Notes: generated from the letters alone by a model not told the origin. Shown: positions 26,127-35,562, counted from the first letter of the stretch. The stretch is DNA of 64,000 nucleotides from Actinokineospora globicatena (GCF_024171945.1 NZ_JAMTCR010000002.1:434001-498000), one strand, 5' to 3'. A program made the numbers and translations.

Positions 26127-26177
26127 AGCCTACGGCGGATGGTGACCCTCGGCAGTTACTAGACCGGTCTGTATAGT
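26127..26177. promoter_or_regulatory. Divergent leaderless promoters with LmrA/YxaF-type operator
   Basis: Minus-strand TAGGCT (26127-26132) serves the epimerase. Plus-strand TATAGT (26172-26177) ends 7 nt before ATG 26185. The perfect palindrome AGACCGGTCT (26161-26170) sits just upstream of that -10; TAGACCRRTCT-type sites are known for LmrA/YxaF regulators, the family encoded next door. Confidence 0.68.
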
Positions 26178-26184
26178 TCGCCGC

Positions 26185-26748
26185 ATGGCACGACGCACCG
26201 ACACCCGCGACCGCACCCTGCGGACCGCGGTCGACCTGTTCCGCACCCGCGGCTACCACGGCACCGGCGTGAACCAGGTGATCAGCGAGGGCAAGCTGCC
26301 CAAGGGCTCGCTCTACTTCCACTTCCCCGAGGGCAAGGAACAACTGGCGGCCGAGGCGGTGGCGCTGGCGGCCGCCGAGGTGTGCGGCTGGGTGGACGTG
26401 GCGTTCACCGAGACCCCGGACCCGGCGACCGCGCTCTCGGTGATCACCGAGACGCTGGCCACCGAGCTCGCCGACTCCGACTTCCAGCGCGGGTGTCCCA
26501 TCGGGACGGTCGCGCACGACGCGGGCGGCTCCGACCGGGTGCGCCAAGCCTGCGCCGACGCGTTCACCTCGTGGCACGGGGTGATCAGCGCCCACCTGGG
26601 CAGGCACGGCCTCGCCGAGCCGGACGCGCTCGCGACCGCCATCCTCGCCGCCATCGAGGGCGCACAACTGGTCGCGCGCAGCCAGCGCGACGTCGCACCG
26701 CTGCGCGCGGTCGCCACCATGCTCGCACCACTGCTGAAGAGGAACTGA
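26185..26748 (+). CDS. TetR regulator, LmrA/YxaF type
   Basis: 187 residues. HTH in GYHGTGVNQVISEGKLPKGS followed by LYFHFPEGKE; the C-terminal domain carries FQRGCPIGTVAHDAG, a hallmark of the LmrA/YxaF subgroup. It is the first gene of an operon with an MBL-fold hydrolase (2-nt gap). The operator at 26161-26170 overlaps its promoter, so autorepression is expected. Ligands of this subgroup are often flavonoids or drugs. Confidence 0.88.
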   Translation: MARRTDTRDRTLRTAVDLFRTRGYHGTGVNQVISEGKLPKGSLYFHFPEGKEQLAAEAVALAAAEVCGWVDVAFTETPDPATALSVITETLATELADSDFQRGCPIGTVAHDAGGSDRVRQACADAFTSWHGVISAHLGRHGLAEPDALATAILAAIEGAQLVARSQRDVAPLRAVATMLAPLLKRN

Positions 26749-26750
26749 TC

Positions 26751-27575
26751 ATGCGGGTTCACCACTTGGACTGCGGCTCGATGCACCCGGCGGGCGGCGG
26801 GTTCGTCGACGGCTCCCCCGGCCGGCTCCGGTTCGCGCACATGGTCTGCCACGTGCTGCTCGCCGAGTCCGACGACGGCCTCGTGCTGGTCGACACCGGG
26901 TTCGGCGTGCGGGACCTGACCACGCCGAAGGAGACGCTGCCGGGCCCGTTCGTGGCGTTGGTGCGGCCGGTGTTCGACGTCGCGCAGGCGGCGGTGCGGC
27001 AGGTCAAGGCGCTCGGGTACGACCCGGCGGATGTGCGGCACATCCTCCTGACCCACCTCGACCTCGACCACGCTGGCGGCTTGGCCGACTTCCCCGACGC
27101 GCGTGTGCACGTCTATGGGCCGGAGTTGCGTGCCGCTCTTAGCCCGGCGACCGGCGGCGAGCGTCAGCGCTACCGGAAGGCGCACTGGGCCCACGGGCCC
27201 AAGTGGGAGGTCCACGAGGGCGGCGGAGGCGACCGCTGGATGGGCCTAGAGGCGGTGCGGGGTCTGACGGGGCTGTCCGACGACTTCCGTTTGGTGCCAC
27301 TGGAAGGCCACACGCGCGGACACTGCGGTATCGCGGTGCGCTCAGACGAGGGCTGGCTGCTGCACGCCGGGGACTCCTACTTCAACAAGGCCGAGATGGC
27401 GCCGTCGCCGTCGTGCCCGCCGGGGTTGGGCGTGTTCCAGACGCTGATGGCGGTGGAGAACAAGGCCCGCAAGGCCAACCAGGAGCGCTTGCGGGCCATG
27501 CTCCGCGATCACCGCGCCGAGGTGCGGACCTTCTCCGCGCACGACGCCGTCGAACTGGCCGAGTTCACGCGCTGA
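26751..27575 (+). CDS. MBL-fold metal-dependent hydrolase
   Basis: 274 residues with the metallo-beta-lactamase metal motif THLDLDHAGGLADFP, the upstream VLVDTGFGV, then EGHTRGHCGIAV (His) and LLHAGDSYF (Asp). Resembles lactonase or quorum-quenching-type MBL proteins. Co-transcribed with the TetR gene 2 nt upstream (ribosome site GAGGAACTG inside that gene's end). Its 3' end overlaps the convergent permease by 11 nt. Confidence 0.85.
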   Translation: MRVHHLDCGSMHPAGGGFVDGSPGRLRFAHMVCHVLLAESDDGLVLVDTGFGVRDLTTPKETLPGPFVALVRPVFDVAQAAVRQVKALGYDPADVRHILLTHLDLDHAGGLADFPDARVHVYGPELRAALSPATGGERQRYRKAHWAHGPKWEVHEGGGGDRWMGLEAVRGLTGLSDDFRLVPLEGHTRGHCGIAVRSDEGWLLHAGDSYFNKAEMAPSPSCPPGLGVFQTLMAVENKARKANQERLRAMLRDHRAEVRTFSAHDAVELAEFTR

Positions 27576-28926
27576 GCTTCTCGGGGTCGACCTGGACCCG
27601 GCCGACCACCAGCCGGTTCACCCCCCACAGCACGACGCCGACCCCGAGCAGGATGGCGGCGATCAGGTACTCACGAACGGGGCGACCCGACAGCGGGCTG
27701 GCCAGGTAGGCGCACGCGATCGCGCCGATGACCGGTAGCGCTGTCGGGGCCTTGAAGTGGTCGTGGTCGACCTTCTCCTTGCGCAGCACCAAGACCGCGA
27801 CGTTGACGACGGTGAAAACAACCAGCAGTAGCAGCGAGGTAGTGCCACCGAGCAGGTTGATGTCCACGGTCGCCGCGAGCACGATCGCGATGACGCTGGT
27901 GAACACGATCGACACCCAAGGCGTGCGGCGCAACGGGTGCACGGCGCCGAACAGCCGCGGGATGATCCGCTCGTTGGCCATGCCGTAGACGAGCCTGCTC
28001 GCCATCAGCATGTTGATCAGCGCCGAGTTGATGACCGCGAGCAGCCCGATCAGCGCGAACACCCAGAGCGGGAAGTCCGGCGCGCCGACCGAGAGCACCT
28101 TGAGCAACGCGTCGCTCTTGGCCCCGGCGAGCTCGTCGGCGGGCACCAGCAGGGACGAGGTGATCGCGACCAGCACGTAGATCACCGCGGCGATCCCCAT
28201 GCCGACCAGCATGGCCTTGGGGAAGATGCGCGTGGGTTCGCGGCACTCCTCGGCCATGTTCACCGAGTCCTCGAAGCCGACCATCGCGAAGAACGCCAAC
28301 GCGGTCGCGGAACTGATGGCGATAAGAGGGGTCTGACCGGTCGTGTCGATCTCGGTGAGCCTGCCGGGGTCGCCCTGACCGGAGCCGATCGCGTAGAAGC
28401 CGACCACGATGATGATGAGCAGCCCGGAGAGTTCGATCGCGGTAAGAACCACGTTGGCCCATAGGGACTCGGCGACACCCCGGAAGTTGATGGCCGCTAG
28501 GAGCACGATGAAGCCGACCGCGATCCACACGGTAGGGATGACGAGCGAGTCACCCATGAGCTTCTTGAGGTAGGTGTTCCCGAAGGCCTGCGCCGCCGAC
28601 GTGGCCGAGGTGATCCCGGAGGACATGACCGCGAAGGCGACCATGAACGTGAGGAACTGGACCTTGAAGGCGCGGTTCGCGTAGAGCGCGGCACCCGCCG
28701 CCCTCGGGTACTTGCCGACCAGCTCCAGGTAGCTGAACGCGGTCAGGAAGGCCACCGCGAAGGCCAGCAGGAACGGCAGCCACAGCGCGCCGCCGATCTT
28801 GCCCGCGACGGTGCCGGTGAGCGCGTACACCCCGGTCCCGATGATGTCGCCGACGACGAACAGCAGCAGCAGCCCGGGTCCGATGACCCGCTTTAACTCC
28901 GGCTGCGCACTCTCCTGGGTGGTCAT
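27565..28926 (-). CDS. APC-family amino-acid permease
   Basis: 453 residues, 12 predicted membrane helices. The N-terminal LLLLFVVGDIIGTGVYALTG matches the substrate-binding unwound helix 1 of the APC superfamily; ALAFFAMVGFEDSVNMAEEC is the helix-6 signature, followed by the conserved REPTRIFPKAM. It imports an amino acid or related cation, proton-coupled; specificity unknown. ATG 28926, with GGGAG about 20 nt upstream. Confidence 0.88.
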   Translation of the reverse strand: MTTQESAQPELKRVIGPGLLLLFVVGDIIGTGVYALTGTVAGKIGGALWLPFLLAFAVAFLTAFSYLELVGKYPRAAGAALYANRAFKVQFLTFMVAFAVMSSGITSATSAAQAFGNTYLKKLMGDSLVIPTVWIAVGFIVLLAAINFRGVAESLWANVVLTAIELSGLLIIIVVGFYAIGSGQGDPGRLTEIDTTGQTPLIAISSATALAFFAMVGFEDSVNMAEECREPTRIFPKAMLVGMGIAAVIYVLVAITSSLLVPADELAGAKSDALLKVLSVGAPDFPLWVFALIGLLAVINSALINMLMASRLVYGMANERIIPRLFGAVHPLRRTPWVSIVFTSVIAIVLAATVDINLLGGTTSLLLLVVFTVVNVAVLVLRKEKVDHDHFKAPTALPVIGAIACAYLASPLSGRPVREYLIAAILLGVGVVLWGVNRLVVGRVQVDPEKLSA

Positions 28927-29035
28927 GACCGCTCACGTCTCCCGCACCGGGTCCACTCAAACATCAGACCTCCGCGCGGGCGGGTCGATCCCGACTGGAC
29001 ACCCACCGATCTCACCGGTGTGGGTGACACGCGGA

Positions 29036-29064
29036 AGGCGGGTCCCCGGACCGGGAACCCGCCT
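29036..29064 (-). terminator. Terminator after citA-like gene
   Basis: GGCGGGTCCCCGG and CCGGGAACCCGCC pair around a single A, 22 bp beyond the stop at 29086. Confidence 0.7.
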
Positions 29065-29085
29065 CCACACACGACTGGCACCGGC

Positions 29086-30234
29086 TCAGGCGATGGTGTC
29101 CCAGCCCTCGATGTCCTGCGGGCCGCGCGGCGCCGGGCCGACGTACTTGGCCGCCGGGCGGACCAACCTGCCGGTGCGCTTCTGCTCCATGATGTGCGCG
29201 CACCACCCGGCGGTCCTGGCGCAGGTGAACATGGCGGGCATCATGTGCGGCGGGACCTGGGCGAAGTCCAGGATGACCGCGGCCCAGAACTCGACGTTGG
29301 TCTCGATGGCGCGGTCCGGGCGGCGCTCGCGCAGCTCGGCAAGGGCGGCCTGCTCCAGCGCGGCGGCGGCCTCGTAGCGCTCGGCACCCAGCTCCTGGCA
29401 GGTGCGGCGCAGCACACGGGCGCGGGGGTCCTCGGCGCGGTAGACCCGGTGGCCGAAGCCCATCAGCCGTTCCTTGCGGTCGAGCAGGCCGCGGACGAAG
29501 CCGCGCGGGTCACCGGAGCGCTCGACCTCGGCGATCATCGGCAGCACCCTGGCCGGGGCGCCGCCGTGCAGCGGGCCGGACATGGCGCCGATGGCACCGG
29601 AGAGCGCGGCCGCGACGTCGGCGCCGGTGGAGGCGATGACGCGGGCGGTGAAGGTGGAGGCGTTGAGGCCGTGCTCGGCGGCCGACACCCAGTAGGCGTC
29701 GATGGCGGCGATGTGCGCGGGGTCGGGCTCACCGCGCCAGCGGGTCATGAACCGCTCGGTGATGGTGTGGCACTCGTCGATGCGGCGCTGCGGCACGGCG
29801 GGCTGGTGGATGCCGCGCGCCGACTGGGCCACATAGGACAGCGCCATGACCGACGCGCGGGCCAGCTGCTCGCGGGCCTCCTCGTCGGAGATGTCGAGCA
29901 GCGGCCGGTAGCCCCAGATCGGGGCGAGCATGGCCAGCCCGGCCTGCACGTCGACGCGGACGTCACCGGAGTGCACGGGCAGCGGGAACGGCTCGGCGGG
30001 CGGCAGACCGGAGCCGAAGCGGCCGTCGACCAGCAGCGCCCAGACGTCGCCGAAGGTGACCTTGCCAGCCAGGTCCTCGATGTCCACGCCCCGGTAGCGC
30101 AGCGCGCCGCCGTCGCGGTCCGGTTCGGCGATCTCGGTGCGGAAGGCGACCACGCCCTCGAGACCGGGCCGGAAACCGTCATCCGGTTCGGCGGCGGGTG
30201 CGTTCTGCTGGATGTCCTGCACCGCGTTGTGCAT
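29086..30234 (-). CDS. Second citrate synthase (CitA-like)
   Basis: 382 residues, shorter than GltA and lacking its N-terminal extension. Catalytic blocks are present: SGPLHGGAPARVLPMI (His), LMGFGHRVYRAEDPRA (His) and NVEFWAAVILDFAQVPP with the Asp. The C-terminus has the GRLVRPAAKYVG ending of mycobacterial CitA-type proteins (Rv0889c group). It may be a citrate or 2-methylcitrate synthase; sequence alone does not decide. ATG 30234 has AAGGCGAGG upstream. Confidence 0.88.
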   Translation of the reverse strand: MHNAVQDIQQNAPAAEPDDGFRPGLEGVVAFRTEIAEPDRDGGALRYRGVDIEDLAGKVTFGDVWALLVDGRFGSGLPPAEPFPLPVHSGDVRVDVQAGLAMLAPIWGYRPLLDISDEEAREQLARASVMALSYVAQSARGIHQPAVPQRRIDECHTITERFMTRWRGEPDPAHIAAIDAYWVSAAEHGLNASTFTARVIASTGADVAAALSGAIGAMSGPLHGGAPARVLPMIAEVERSGDPRGFVRGLLDRKERLMGFGHRVYRAEDPRARVLRRTCQELGAERYEAAAALEQAALAELRERRPDRAIETNVEFWAAVILDFAQVPPHMMPAMFTCARTAGWCAHIMEQKRTGRLVRPAAKYVGPAPRGPQDIEGWDTIA

Positions 30235-30544
30235 GTGCCTCGCCTTTCACGCCATGTCCACGACGGGTCCCGCGGGTTCGCGTCGGCAGCGGCGCATTCG
30301 AGGCAGATCGCCCACGCCGGGCACCACTGCACGGCTTTTCGCACACGATGCTCCTCACCCCTGGGGTTAGCAATCGTTCACACCGGTGTCTTCGGTCACG
30401 ATCCAGTGAAACGATCCAGATTGTCGGGTGCCGCCAGTGCCGCCCCCGTGGTGTCGGCTGTCACCGTGCGGGCGGTTTCCGTTCACCTGGATTCCCCGTA
30501 CCGTCAAGTGGCCCCCGGCGCCTTCGGTTGAGGAGAGATGCGGT
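30235..30544. other. Divergent citA-pdxH intergenic region
   Basis: 310 bp with no gene. It holds the two divergent promoters. A perfect short palindrome, ACCCCTGGGGT, lies at 30357-30367 in the middle. No known operator family was recognised. Confidence 0.4.
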
Positions 30545-31204
30545 ATGGCTGACGGCGAGATCGTCCTGGACCTTCCGACCATGCGGGTGGCCTACGAGCA
30601 CGGCGACCTGCAGGAGAGCGACCTCGCCGCGACCTGGCACGACCAGCTGCAGAACTGGCTCGACGACGCGAAGCAGGCCGGGCTCGCCGAGCCCAACGCC
30701 ATGGTCCTGGCCACCGCGGGCGTCGACGGGTACCCGTCGTCGCGCACCGTGCTCGCCAAGGGGCTCGACGCGCGCGGGCTGGTGTTCTTCACCAACTACA
30801 CCTCCACCAAGAGCCACGACCTGATGGCGACGAGGGCCGCGTCGGCCACCTTCCCCTGGTACGGGCTGCACCGGCAGGCGAGCGTTCGCGGCACCGTGGA
30901 GAAGGTCAGCCCGGCCGAGACCGCCGCGTACTGGGCCAAGCGGCCGCGCGGCTCGCAGCTGGGCGCGTGGGCGTCGCCGCAGTCGATCGTGGTGAGCGGG
31001 CGGGGTTCGCTGGAGGCCGCACTGGCCAATGTGGAGCGCCGGTTCGCCGACGCGGAGACCGTGCCGGTGCCGCCGCACTGGGGTGGCTGGCGGATCGTGC
31101 CGGAGGTCGTGGAGTTCTGGCAGGGGCGCCGGGACCGGATGCACGACCGGCTGCGCTTCAAGCTCAACCGGGACGGCTGGAAGGTCGAGCGTCTCGGTCC
31201 GTGA
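30545..31204 (+). CDS. pdxH: Pyridoxamine 5'-phosphate oxidase
   Basis: FMN enzyme that oxidises pyridoxamine/pyridoxine 5'-phosphate to PLP. 219 residues with NAMVLATAGVDGYPSSRTVL, GLVFFTNYTSTKSHDLM, FPWYGLHRQASVRGTVEKV, RPRGSQLGAWASPQS and the C-terminal VEFWQGRRDRMHDRLRF. Full length. ATG 30545 has GAGGAG upstream. The PLP product is used by serC further along. Confidence 0.95.
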   Translation: MADGEIVLDLPTMRVAYEHGDLQESDLAATWHDQLQNWLDDAKQAGLAEPNAMVLATAGVDGYPSSRTVLAKGLDARGLVFFTNYTSTKSHDLMATRAASATFPWYGLHRQASVRGTVEKVSPAETAAYWAKRPRGSQLGAWASPQSIVVSGRGSLEAALANVERRFADAETVPVPPHWGGWRIVPEVVEFWQGRRDRMHDRLRFKLNRDGWKVERLGP

Positions 31205-31233
31205 GCCGGGCGCTAAATCACAAGCCCGCAGTT

Positions 31234-31251
31234 GCTTAGCAGGCCTAAGCT
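31234..31251 (+). promoter_or_regulatory. Inverted repeat overlapping MFS promoter
   Basis: GCTTAG (31234-31239) and CTAAGC (31245-31250) flank CAGGC. The right arm overlaps the -10 TAAGCT (31246-31251), which lies 8 nt before GTG 31260. Confidence 0.45.
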
Positions 31252-31259
31252 CACCGTTC

Positions 31260-32582
31260 GTGAGCACCGAGACGGAGGGTCCCGCGCGCCGCGGCCGGAT
31301 CCGCGGCGTCCTTGGCAAGGTCGTCATCGACACGCGGCCGCTGCGGATCCGCGAGTACCGCCGGTTGTGGGTGTCGACCGTGGTCACCGCGGTCGGCAGC
31401 CAACTGACGGCGGTCGCGGTGCCCAAGCAGGTCTACGACCTGACCGGCTCGTCGGGCTACGTCGGGTTGACCGGCGCGGTCGGGTTGGTGCCGCTGCTGG
31501 TGTTCGGGCTGTGGGGCGGGGCGATCGCCGACGCCCTGGACCGGCGCAAGGTCATGCTCTACAGCAACCTGGGCGTCGCGGTGACCTCCGGGCTGCTGTG
31601 GTTGCAGGCGTTCGCGAGCGTCAGGTCGGTGGCCGTGGTGCTCGTGCTGCTGGGGCTGCAACAGGCGTTCGTCGCGGTGAACATGCCCGCCCGCAGCGCG
31701 GCCGTGGCCAGGGTGGTGCCGCCGGAGCTGTTGCCACCGGCCAACGCGCTCAGCTTCACCACGTTCACCTTCGGCATGGTCTTCGGCCCGCTGCTGGCCG
31801 GGTCGCTGATCCCGCTGCTCGGTCTGTCCACTTTGTACCTTATTGACACGGTCGCGCTCACCATCGCCTTCGCCTCGGTGTACTTCCTCCCGCCGATCGC
31901 GCCGAGTGCCGGGTCCTCGCGCAAGGCGGGGCTGCGCGACATCGCCGACGGGTTCCGCTACCTGTCGCTCAAGAAGCTGCTGCTGGTGTCCTTCCTGGTC
32001 GACATCATCGCGATGGTCGCCGGGATGCCGCGCGCGTTGTTCCCGGAGATGGCCGAGCGCACCTTCGGCGACCCGCCGGGCGGCGGCGCGGCGCTCGGTT
32101 GGCTCTACGCGGCGATCCCGATCGGCTCCGCGCTCTTCGGCCTGTTCTCCGGCGCCTTCGCCCGCATCCGCAGGCAGGGCGCGGTCATCACGGTGTCGAT
32201 CATCGGCTGGGGGCTGGCGATGACCGCCTTCGGCCTGACCGGCTCGCTGCTGCTCGCTGTCATCTTCCTGGCCATCGGCGGCGGGGCCGACCTGATCAGC
32301 GCGGTGCACCGCAGTTCGATGCTGCAGACCGAGGCGACCGACGAGATGCGCGGTCGGATGCAGGGCGTGTTCACCGTGGTCGTGGCCGGTGGTCCGCGCA
32401 TCGCCGACCTGGTGCACGGCTGGGGCGCGGCGGCGACGAGCACGGCGGTCGCGGCCACCGCCGGTGGTGTCCTGGTGATCGTGCTGACTGTGGCCACCGT
32501 GGCGTGGCTGCCGTCGTTCTGGAAGTTCCGGTTCACCCCCGCGCCCACCCCGGAGCCCGAGGCCGAGACCACCCGGTCGTAG
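31260..32582 (+). CDS. MFS transporter (MFS_3/EntS-like)
   Basis: 440 residues with about 10-12 membrane helices. It begins RPLRIREYRRLWVSTVVTAV and contains the MFS loop motif GGAIADALDRRKVML, then TFGMVFGPLLAGSLI and EMRGRMQGVFTVVVAGG. Such proteins export drugs or siderophores; EntS is in this family. GTG 31260 is leaderless-type. Terminator follows immediately at 32587. Confidence 0.85.
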   Translation: MSTETEGPARRGRIRGVLGKVVIDTRPLRIREYRRLWVSTVVTAVGSQLTAVAVPKQVYDLTGSSGYVGLTGAVGLVPLLVFGLWGGAIADALDRRKVMLYSNLGVAVTSGLLWLQAFASVRSVAVVLVLLGLQQAFVAVNMPARSAAVARVVPPELLPPANALSFTTFTFGMVFGPLLAGSLIPLLGLSTLYLIDTVALTIAFASVYFLPPIAPSAGSSRKAGLRDIADGFRYLSLKKLLLVSFLVDIIAMVAGMPRALFPEMAERTFGDPPGGGAALGWLYAAIPIGSALFGLFSGAFARIRRQGAVITVSIIGWGLAMTAFGLTGSLLLAVIFLAIGGGADLISAVHRSSMLQTEATDEMRGRMQGVFTVVVAGGPRIADLVHGWGAAATSTAVAATAGGVLVIVLTVATVAWLPSFWKFRFTPAPTPEPEAETTRS

Positions 32583-32586
32583 GACA

Positions 32587-32610
32587 GCTGTCCACCGTCC
32601 GGTGGACAGC
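32587..32610 (+). terminator. Hairpin terminator after MFS gene
   Basis: GCTGTCCACC and GGTGGACAGC are perfect 10-bp arms around GTCC, 4 bp past the stop. Confidence 0.7.
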
Positions 32611-32666
32611 CGGGTTCAGTCGCTCGATCGTCGTGCCCGACCGCGCACCGGCGCAGCATTGCTGGC

Positions 32667-33500
32667 ATGAACGCGATCGAAGTGCGCGGGTTGCGCAAGA
32701 CCTACGGCGGTCACACCGCTGTCGCGGGGGTCGACCTGACCGTCGCCGAGGGCGAGGTGTTCGCCCTGCTCGGCCCCAACGGCGCCGGGAAGACCACCAC
32801 GACCGAGATCCTCGAGGGCCACCGGCGGCGCGACGGCGGCGAGGTGCGGGTGCTCGGCGTCGACCCGGCCACCGCAGACCGGCGCTGGCGGGCCGACATC
32901 GGCATCGTGCTGCAGACCGCGACCGACGCGGCCGACCTGACCGTGCGCGAGATGGTCGGGCAGTTCGCCGGGTACTACCCGGACCCGCGCGGCGTCGACG
33001 AGGTCATCGACCTGTGCGGGCTCACCGAGAAGGCGGGCGCCAGGATCAGCTCGCTCTCGGGTGGGCAGCGGCGCCGGGTGGACGTGGCGCTCGGCATCGT
33101 CGGCAGGCCCAAGCTGCTGTTCCTGGACGAGCCGACGACCGGCTTCGACCCCGAGGTGCGCAGGCAGTTCTGGGACCTGGTGCGCTCGCTGGCGGCGGAG
33201 GGCACGACCATCCTGCTCACGACCCACTACCTCGACGAGGCTGAGGCCCTGGCAGGCAGGCTCGCGGTGATCGCGGCGGGGCGGATCGTCGCCGAGGGGA
33301 CCCCGCGCACCGTCGGTGGCCGCGACCGCGCGCCCGCGACGGTGTCCTGGGTGGACGCGGGCGGCCAGCACCACCTCAACACCACCGACCCGGTGCGCGC
33401 GGTGACCGAGCTCGCCGCCCGGGGGCGCGTCAGCGAGCTGCAGGTGCGCCAGCCCAGCCTCGAGGACGTCTACCTGAACCTGATCGGAGCGAAGGCATGA
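32667..33500 (+). CDS. ABC transporter ATP-binding protein
   Basis: 277-residue ATPase. Walker A LLGPNGAGKTTTTEIL, signature LSSLSGGQRRRVDVAL, Walker B LLFLDEPTTGFDP, H-loop LLTTHYLDEAEALA. First gene of a four-gene operon (ATPase, permease, histidine kinase, response regulator) linked by 4-nt overlaps. Typical of drug or antimicrobial-peptide export modules under their own two-component system. Confidence 0.92.
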   Translation: MNAIEVRGLRKTYGGHTAVAGVDLTVAEGEVFALLGPNGAGKTTTTEILEGHRRRDGGEVRVLGVDPATADRRWRADIGIVLQTATDAADLTVREMVGQFAGYYPDPRGVDEVIDLCGLTEKAGARISSLSGGQRRRVDVALGIVGRPKLLFLDEPTTGFDPEVRRQFWDLVRSLAAEGTTILLTTHYLDEAEALAGRLAVIAAGRIVAEGTPRTVGGRDRAPATVSWVDAGGQHHLNTTDPVRAVTELAARGRVSELQVRQPSLEDVYLNLIGAKA

Positions 33501-34348
33501 CCACGACCACCGCGCGCCCGAGGCCGCAGGCCCGCCCGGCGGCACCGCTCCCGTCCACCCTGGCCAACGGGCTGGCTCGGGGCGCGGCCGAGGTGAAGAT
33601 GTTCTTCCGCTCCAAAGAAGCGGTGATCTTCACCTTCTCCTTCCCGGCGTTCGTCCTGCTGCTGCTCGGGTCCATCTTCGACACCGGCGAGGCGATGCCC
33701 GGCGGGGCGTCGATGAGCCAGGTGTTCGCCGCCAGCATGATCGCCTACGGCATCCTCAACACCGCGTTCACCAGCGTCGGCGTCGGCATCGCGGCCGACC
33801 GCGAGGACGGCACGCTCAAGCGGCTGCGCGGCACGCCGATCACCGCGAGCGCCTACTTCATCGGCAAGATCATCCTGGTCGCGGTGGCCACCGTCGCCGA
33901 GGTCGCGCTGCTGCTGGCGGTCGGCGTGGTGGCGTTCGGCCTGGAGCTGCCGACGGCGCCGTCGACCTGGCTGACCTTCGGTTGGATCCTGCTGCTGTCG
34001 GTGATCGCCTGCACCCTGGTGGGGATCGCGGCGAGCGGGCTGGCCAAGTCCGGCAAGAACGCCGCCACGGTGCTCAACCTCCCGGTCATCGCGCTGCAGT
34101 TCACCTCGGGTGTCTTCGTCGCCATAAGCTCGCTGCCGGACGTGATGGTCAAGGTCGCGGCGTTCTTCCCGGTCCGCTGGATGGGGCAGGGCTTCCGGTC
34201 GGTGCTGCTGCCGGACTCGATGGCCGTCGGAGAGGTGGCTGGGTCGTGGGAACTGCCGGTGGTGGCGCTCGTGCTCGGCGCGTGGTGCGTCGTCGGGCTG
34301 CTGCTGTGCCTGCTGACCTTCCGGTGGACCGAGCGCAAGGCGGGCTGA
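33497..34348 (+). CDS. ABC-2 type permease
   Basis: 283 residues, six membrane helices, ABC2_membrane pattern with AADREDGTLKRLRGTPITASAYF between helices 2 and 3 and FFPVRWMGQGFRSVLLPD near the end. ATG 33497 overlaps the ATPase stop. Partner of the preceding ATPase. Confidence 0.9.
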   Translation: MTTTTARPRPQARPAAPLPSTLANGLARGAAEVKMFFRSKEAVIFTFSFPAFVLLLLGSIFDTGEAMPGGASMSQVFAASMIAYGILNTAFTSVGVGIAADREDGTLKRLRGTPITASAYFIGKIILVAVATVAEVALLLAVGVVAFGLELPTAPSTWLTFGWILLLSVIACTLVGIAASGLAKSGKNAATVLNLPVIALQFTSGVFVAISSLPDVMVKVAAFFPVRWMGQGFRSVLLPDSMAVGEVAGSWELPVVALVLGAWCVVGLLLCLLTFRWTERKAG

Positions 34349-34380
34349 GGTCCGGACCGGGACGAGAGGACGGGGTCGCG

Positions 34381-35562
34381 GTGGAACGCGCTCAGCGGCA
34401 CCACACCGAGGCGAGCACGCAGAGCTTCTGGACGTGGGACCTGTACTTCGCGGTGGGGTACGTGTTCGTCACCGCGCTGGTGCTGCTGAGCCACGCCAGC
34501 GCAGCCGACCGGGTCGCCTCGGCGGTCGCGATGGCCGCCCTCGCCCTGTTCTACGTGCTCTACGGCAGGCGGCACGCGATCATGCGCGAGGAGCGCGGGC
34601 CCGCGGTGGTGTTCGCCGCGGTGTCGATGGCGCTGTTCCTGACCGCCGTCTGGTTCGTCGGGAACAGCACCTTCCTGCTGTTCGTCATGTGCCCGCTGAT
34701 CTTCATGGCGCTGCCGCTGCCGGTGGCCGCCCCGCTGGTGGTGCTGCTCAACGTGCTGCCGCCGGTGCTCGGCCAGCTGCGCTCCGGGATGGCGCACGAG
34801 TGGCTCGACCAGCTGCCGACCTCGTTCCTCGGGTTGTCGCTGTCGCTGCTGATCGGGACCTACGTGCACCGGGTGGTCGCGCAGAGCCACGAGCGGGCGG
34901 CGCTGATCACCGAACTTGAGGCCAGCCGGGCCGAGGTCGCGGCGCTCTCGCACCGGGCCGGGGTGGCCCAGGAGCGGACCAGGCTGGCAGGCGAGATCCA
35001 CGACACGCTGGCGCAGGGGTTCACCAGCATCGTGACGCTGGTGCAGGCCGCCGAGTCCGAAGTGGACCGCGACAGCGCGAAGGTGCGGCACGCGCTCGAC
35101 CTGGCGGCGCGCACGGCGCGGGAGAACCTGGCCGAGGCGCGGGCGCTGGTGGCGGCCCTGCAGCCGAGCGCGCTGGACGCCGCGACGCTGACCGAGGCGG
35201 TGCAGCGGCTGGCCGAGCGGCTCCGCGCGGAGGCGGGCATCGAGGTGGCCTTCCACACCGAGGGCGACGCGTCCGGGTTGCCGACCGGGGTCGAGGTGGT
35301 GCTGCTGCGCGCGGCCCAGGAAGCGATGGCCAACATCCGTAGACACTCGGGTGCCGCCTCGGTGACCGTCGACATCAGACACACACCGTCGGGGGTCACC
35401 CTCGCGGTGACCGACGACGGGGTCGGGTTCGACCCGGCCGCGCCCGCGGACGGCTACGGTCTGCGGGGGATGCGGGCGCGCGCCGAGCAGGTCGCGGGCA
35501 CGGTCTCGGTGCACAGCGCGCCAGGGGCGGGCACCACGCTGACCGTGGAGGTACCCACGTGA
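34381..35562 (+). CDS. Sensor histidine kinase (NarL/DesK type)
   Basis: 393 residues. Four to six membrane helices in residues 15-165 with no large extracellular sensor domain, then a coiled linker. The HisKA_3 domain has LAGEIHDTLAQGF, with phospho-acceptor His207; the HATPase domain follows (ANIRRHSGAASVTV, VTDDGVGFDP, GYGLRGMRARAEQ). Intramembrane-sensing kinases of this kind often respond to cell-envelope stress. GTG 34381 with GGACGGGG upstream. GTGA overlap with the regulator gene. Confidence 0.9.
   Translation: MERAQRHHTEASTQSFWTWDLYFAVGYVFVTALVLLSHASAADRVASAVAMAALALFYVLYGRRHAIMREERGPAVVFAAVSMALFLTAVWFVGNSTFLLFVMCPLIFMALPLPVAAPLVVLLNVLPPVLGQLRSGMAHEWLDQLPTSFLGLSLSLLIGTYVHRVVAQSHERAALITELEASRAEVAALSHRAGVAQERTRLAGEIHDTLAQGFTSIVTLVQAAESEVDRDSAKVRHALDLAARTARENLAEARALVAALQPSALDAATLTEAVQRLAERLRAEAGIEVAFHTEGDASGLPTGVEVVLLRAAQEAMANIRRHSGAASVTVDIRHTPSGVTLAVTDDGVGFDPAAPADGYGLRGMRARAEQVAGTVSVHSAPGAGTTLTVEVPT

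Noticed and set aside
31234..31251. Possible IdeR box before the MFS gene
   Set aside because: GCTTAG-CAGGC-CTAAGC shares only short TTAG/CTAA pieces with the consensus; too many mismatches compared with the site at 48021.
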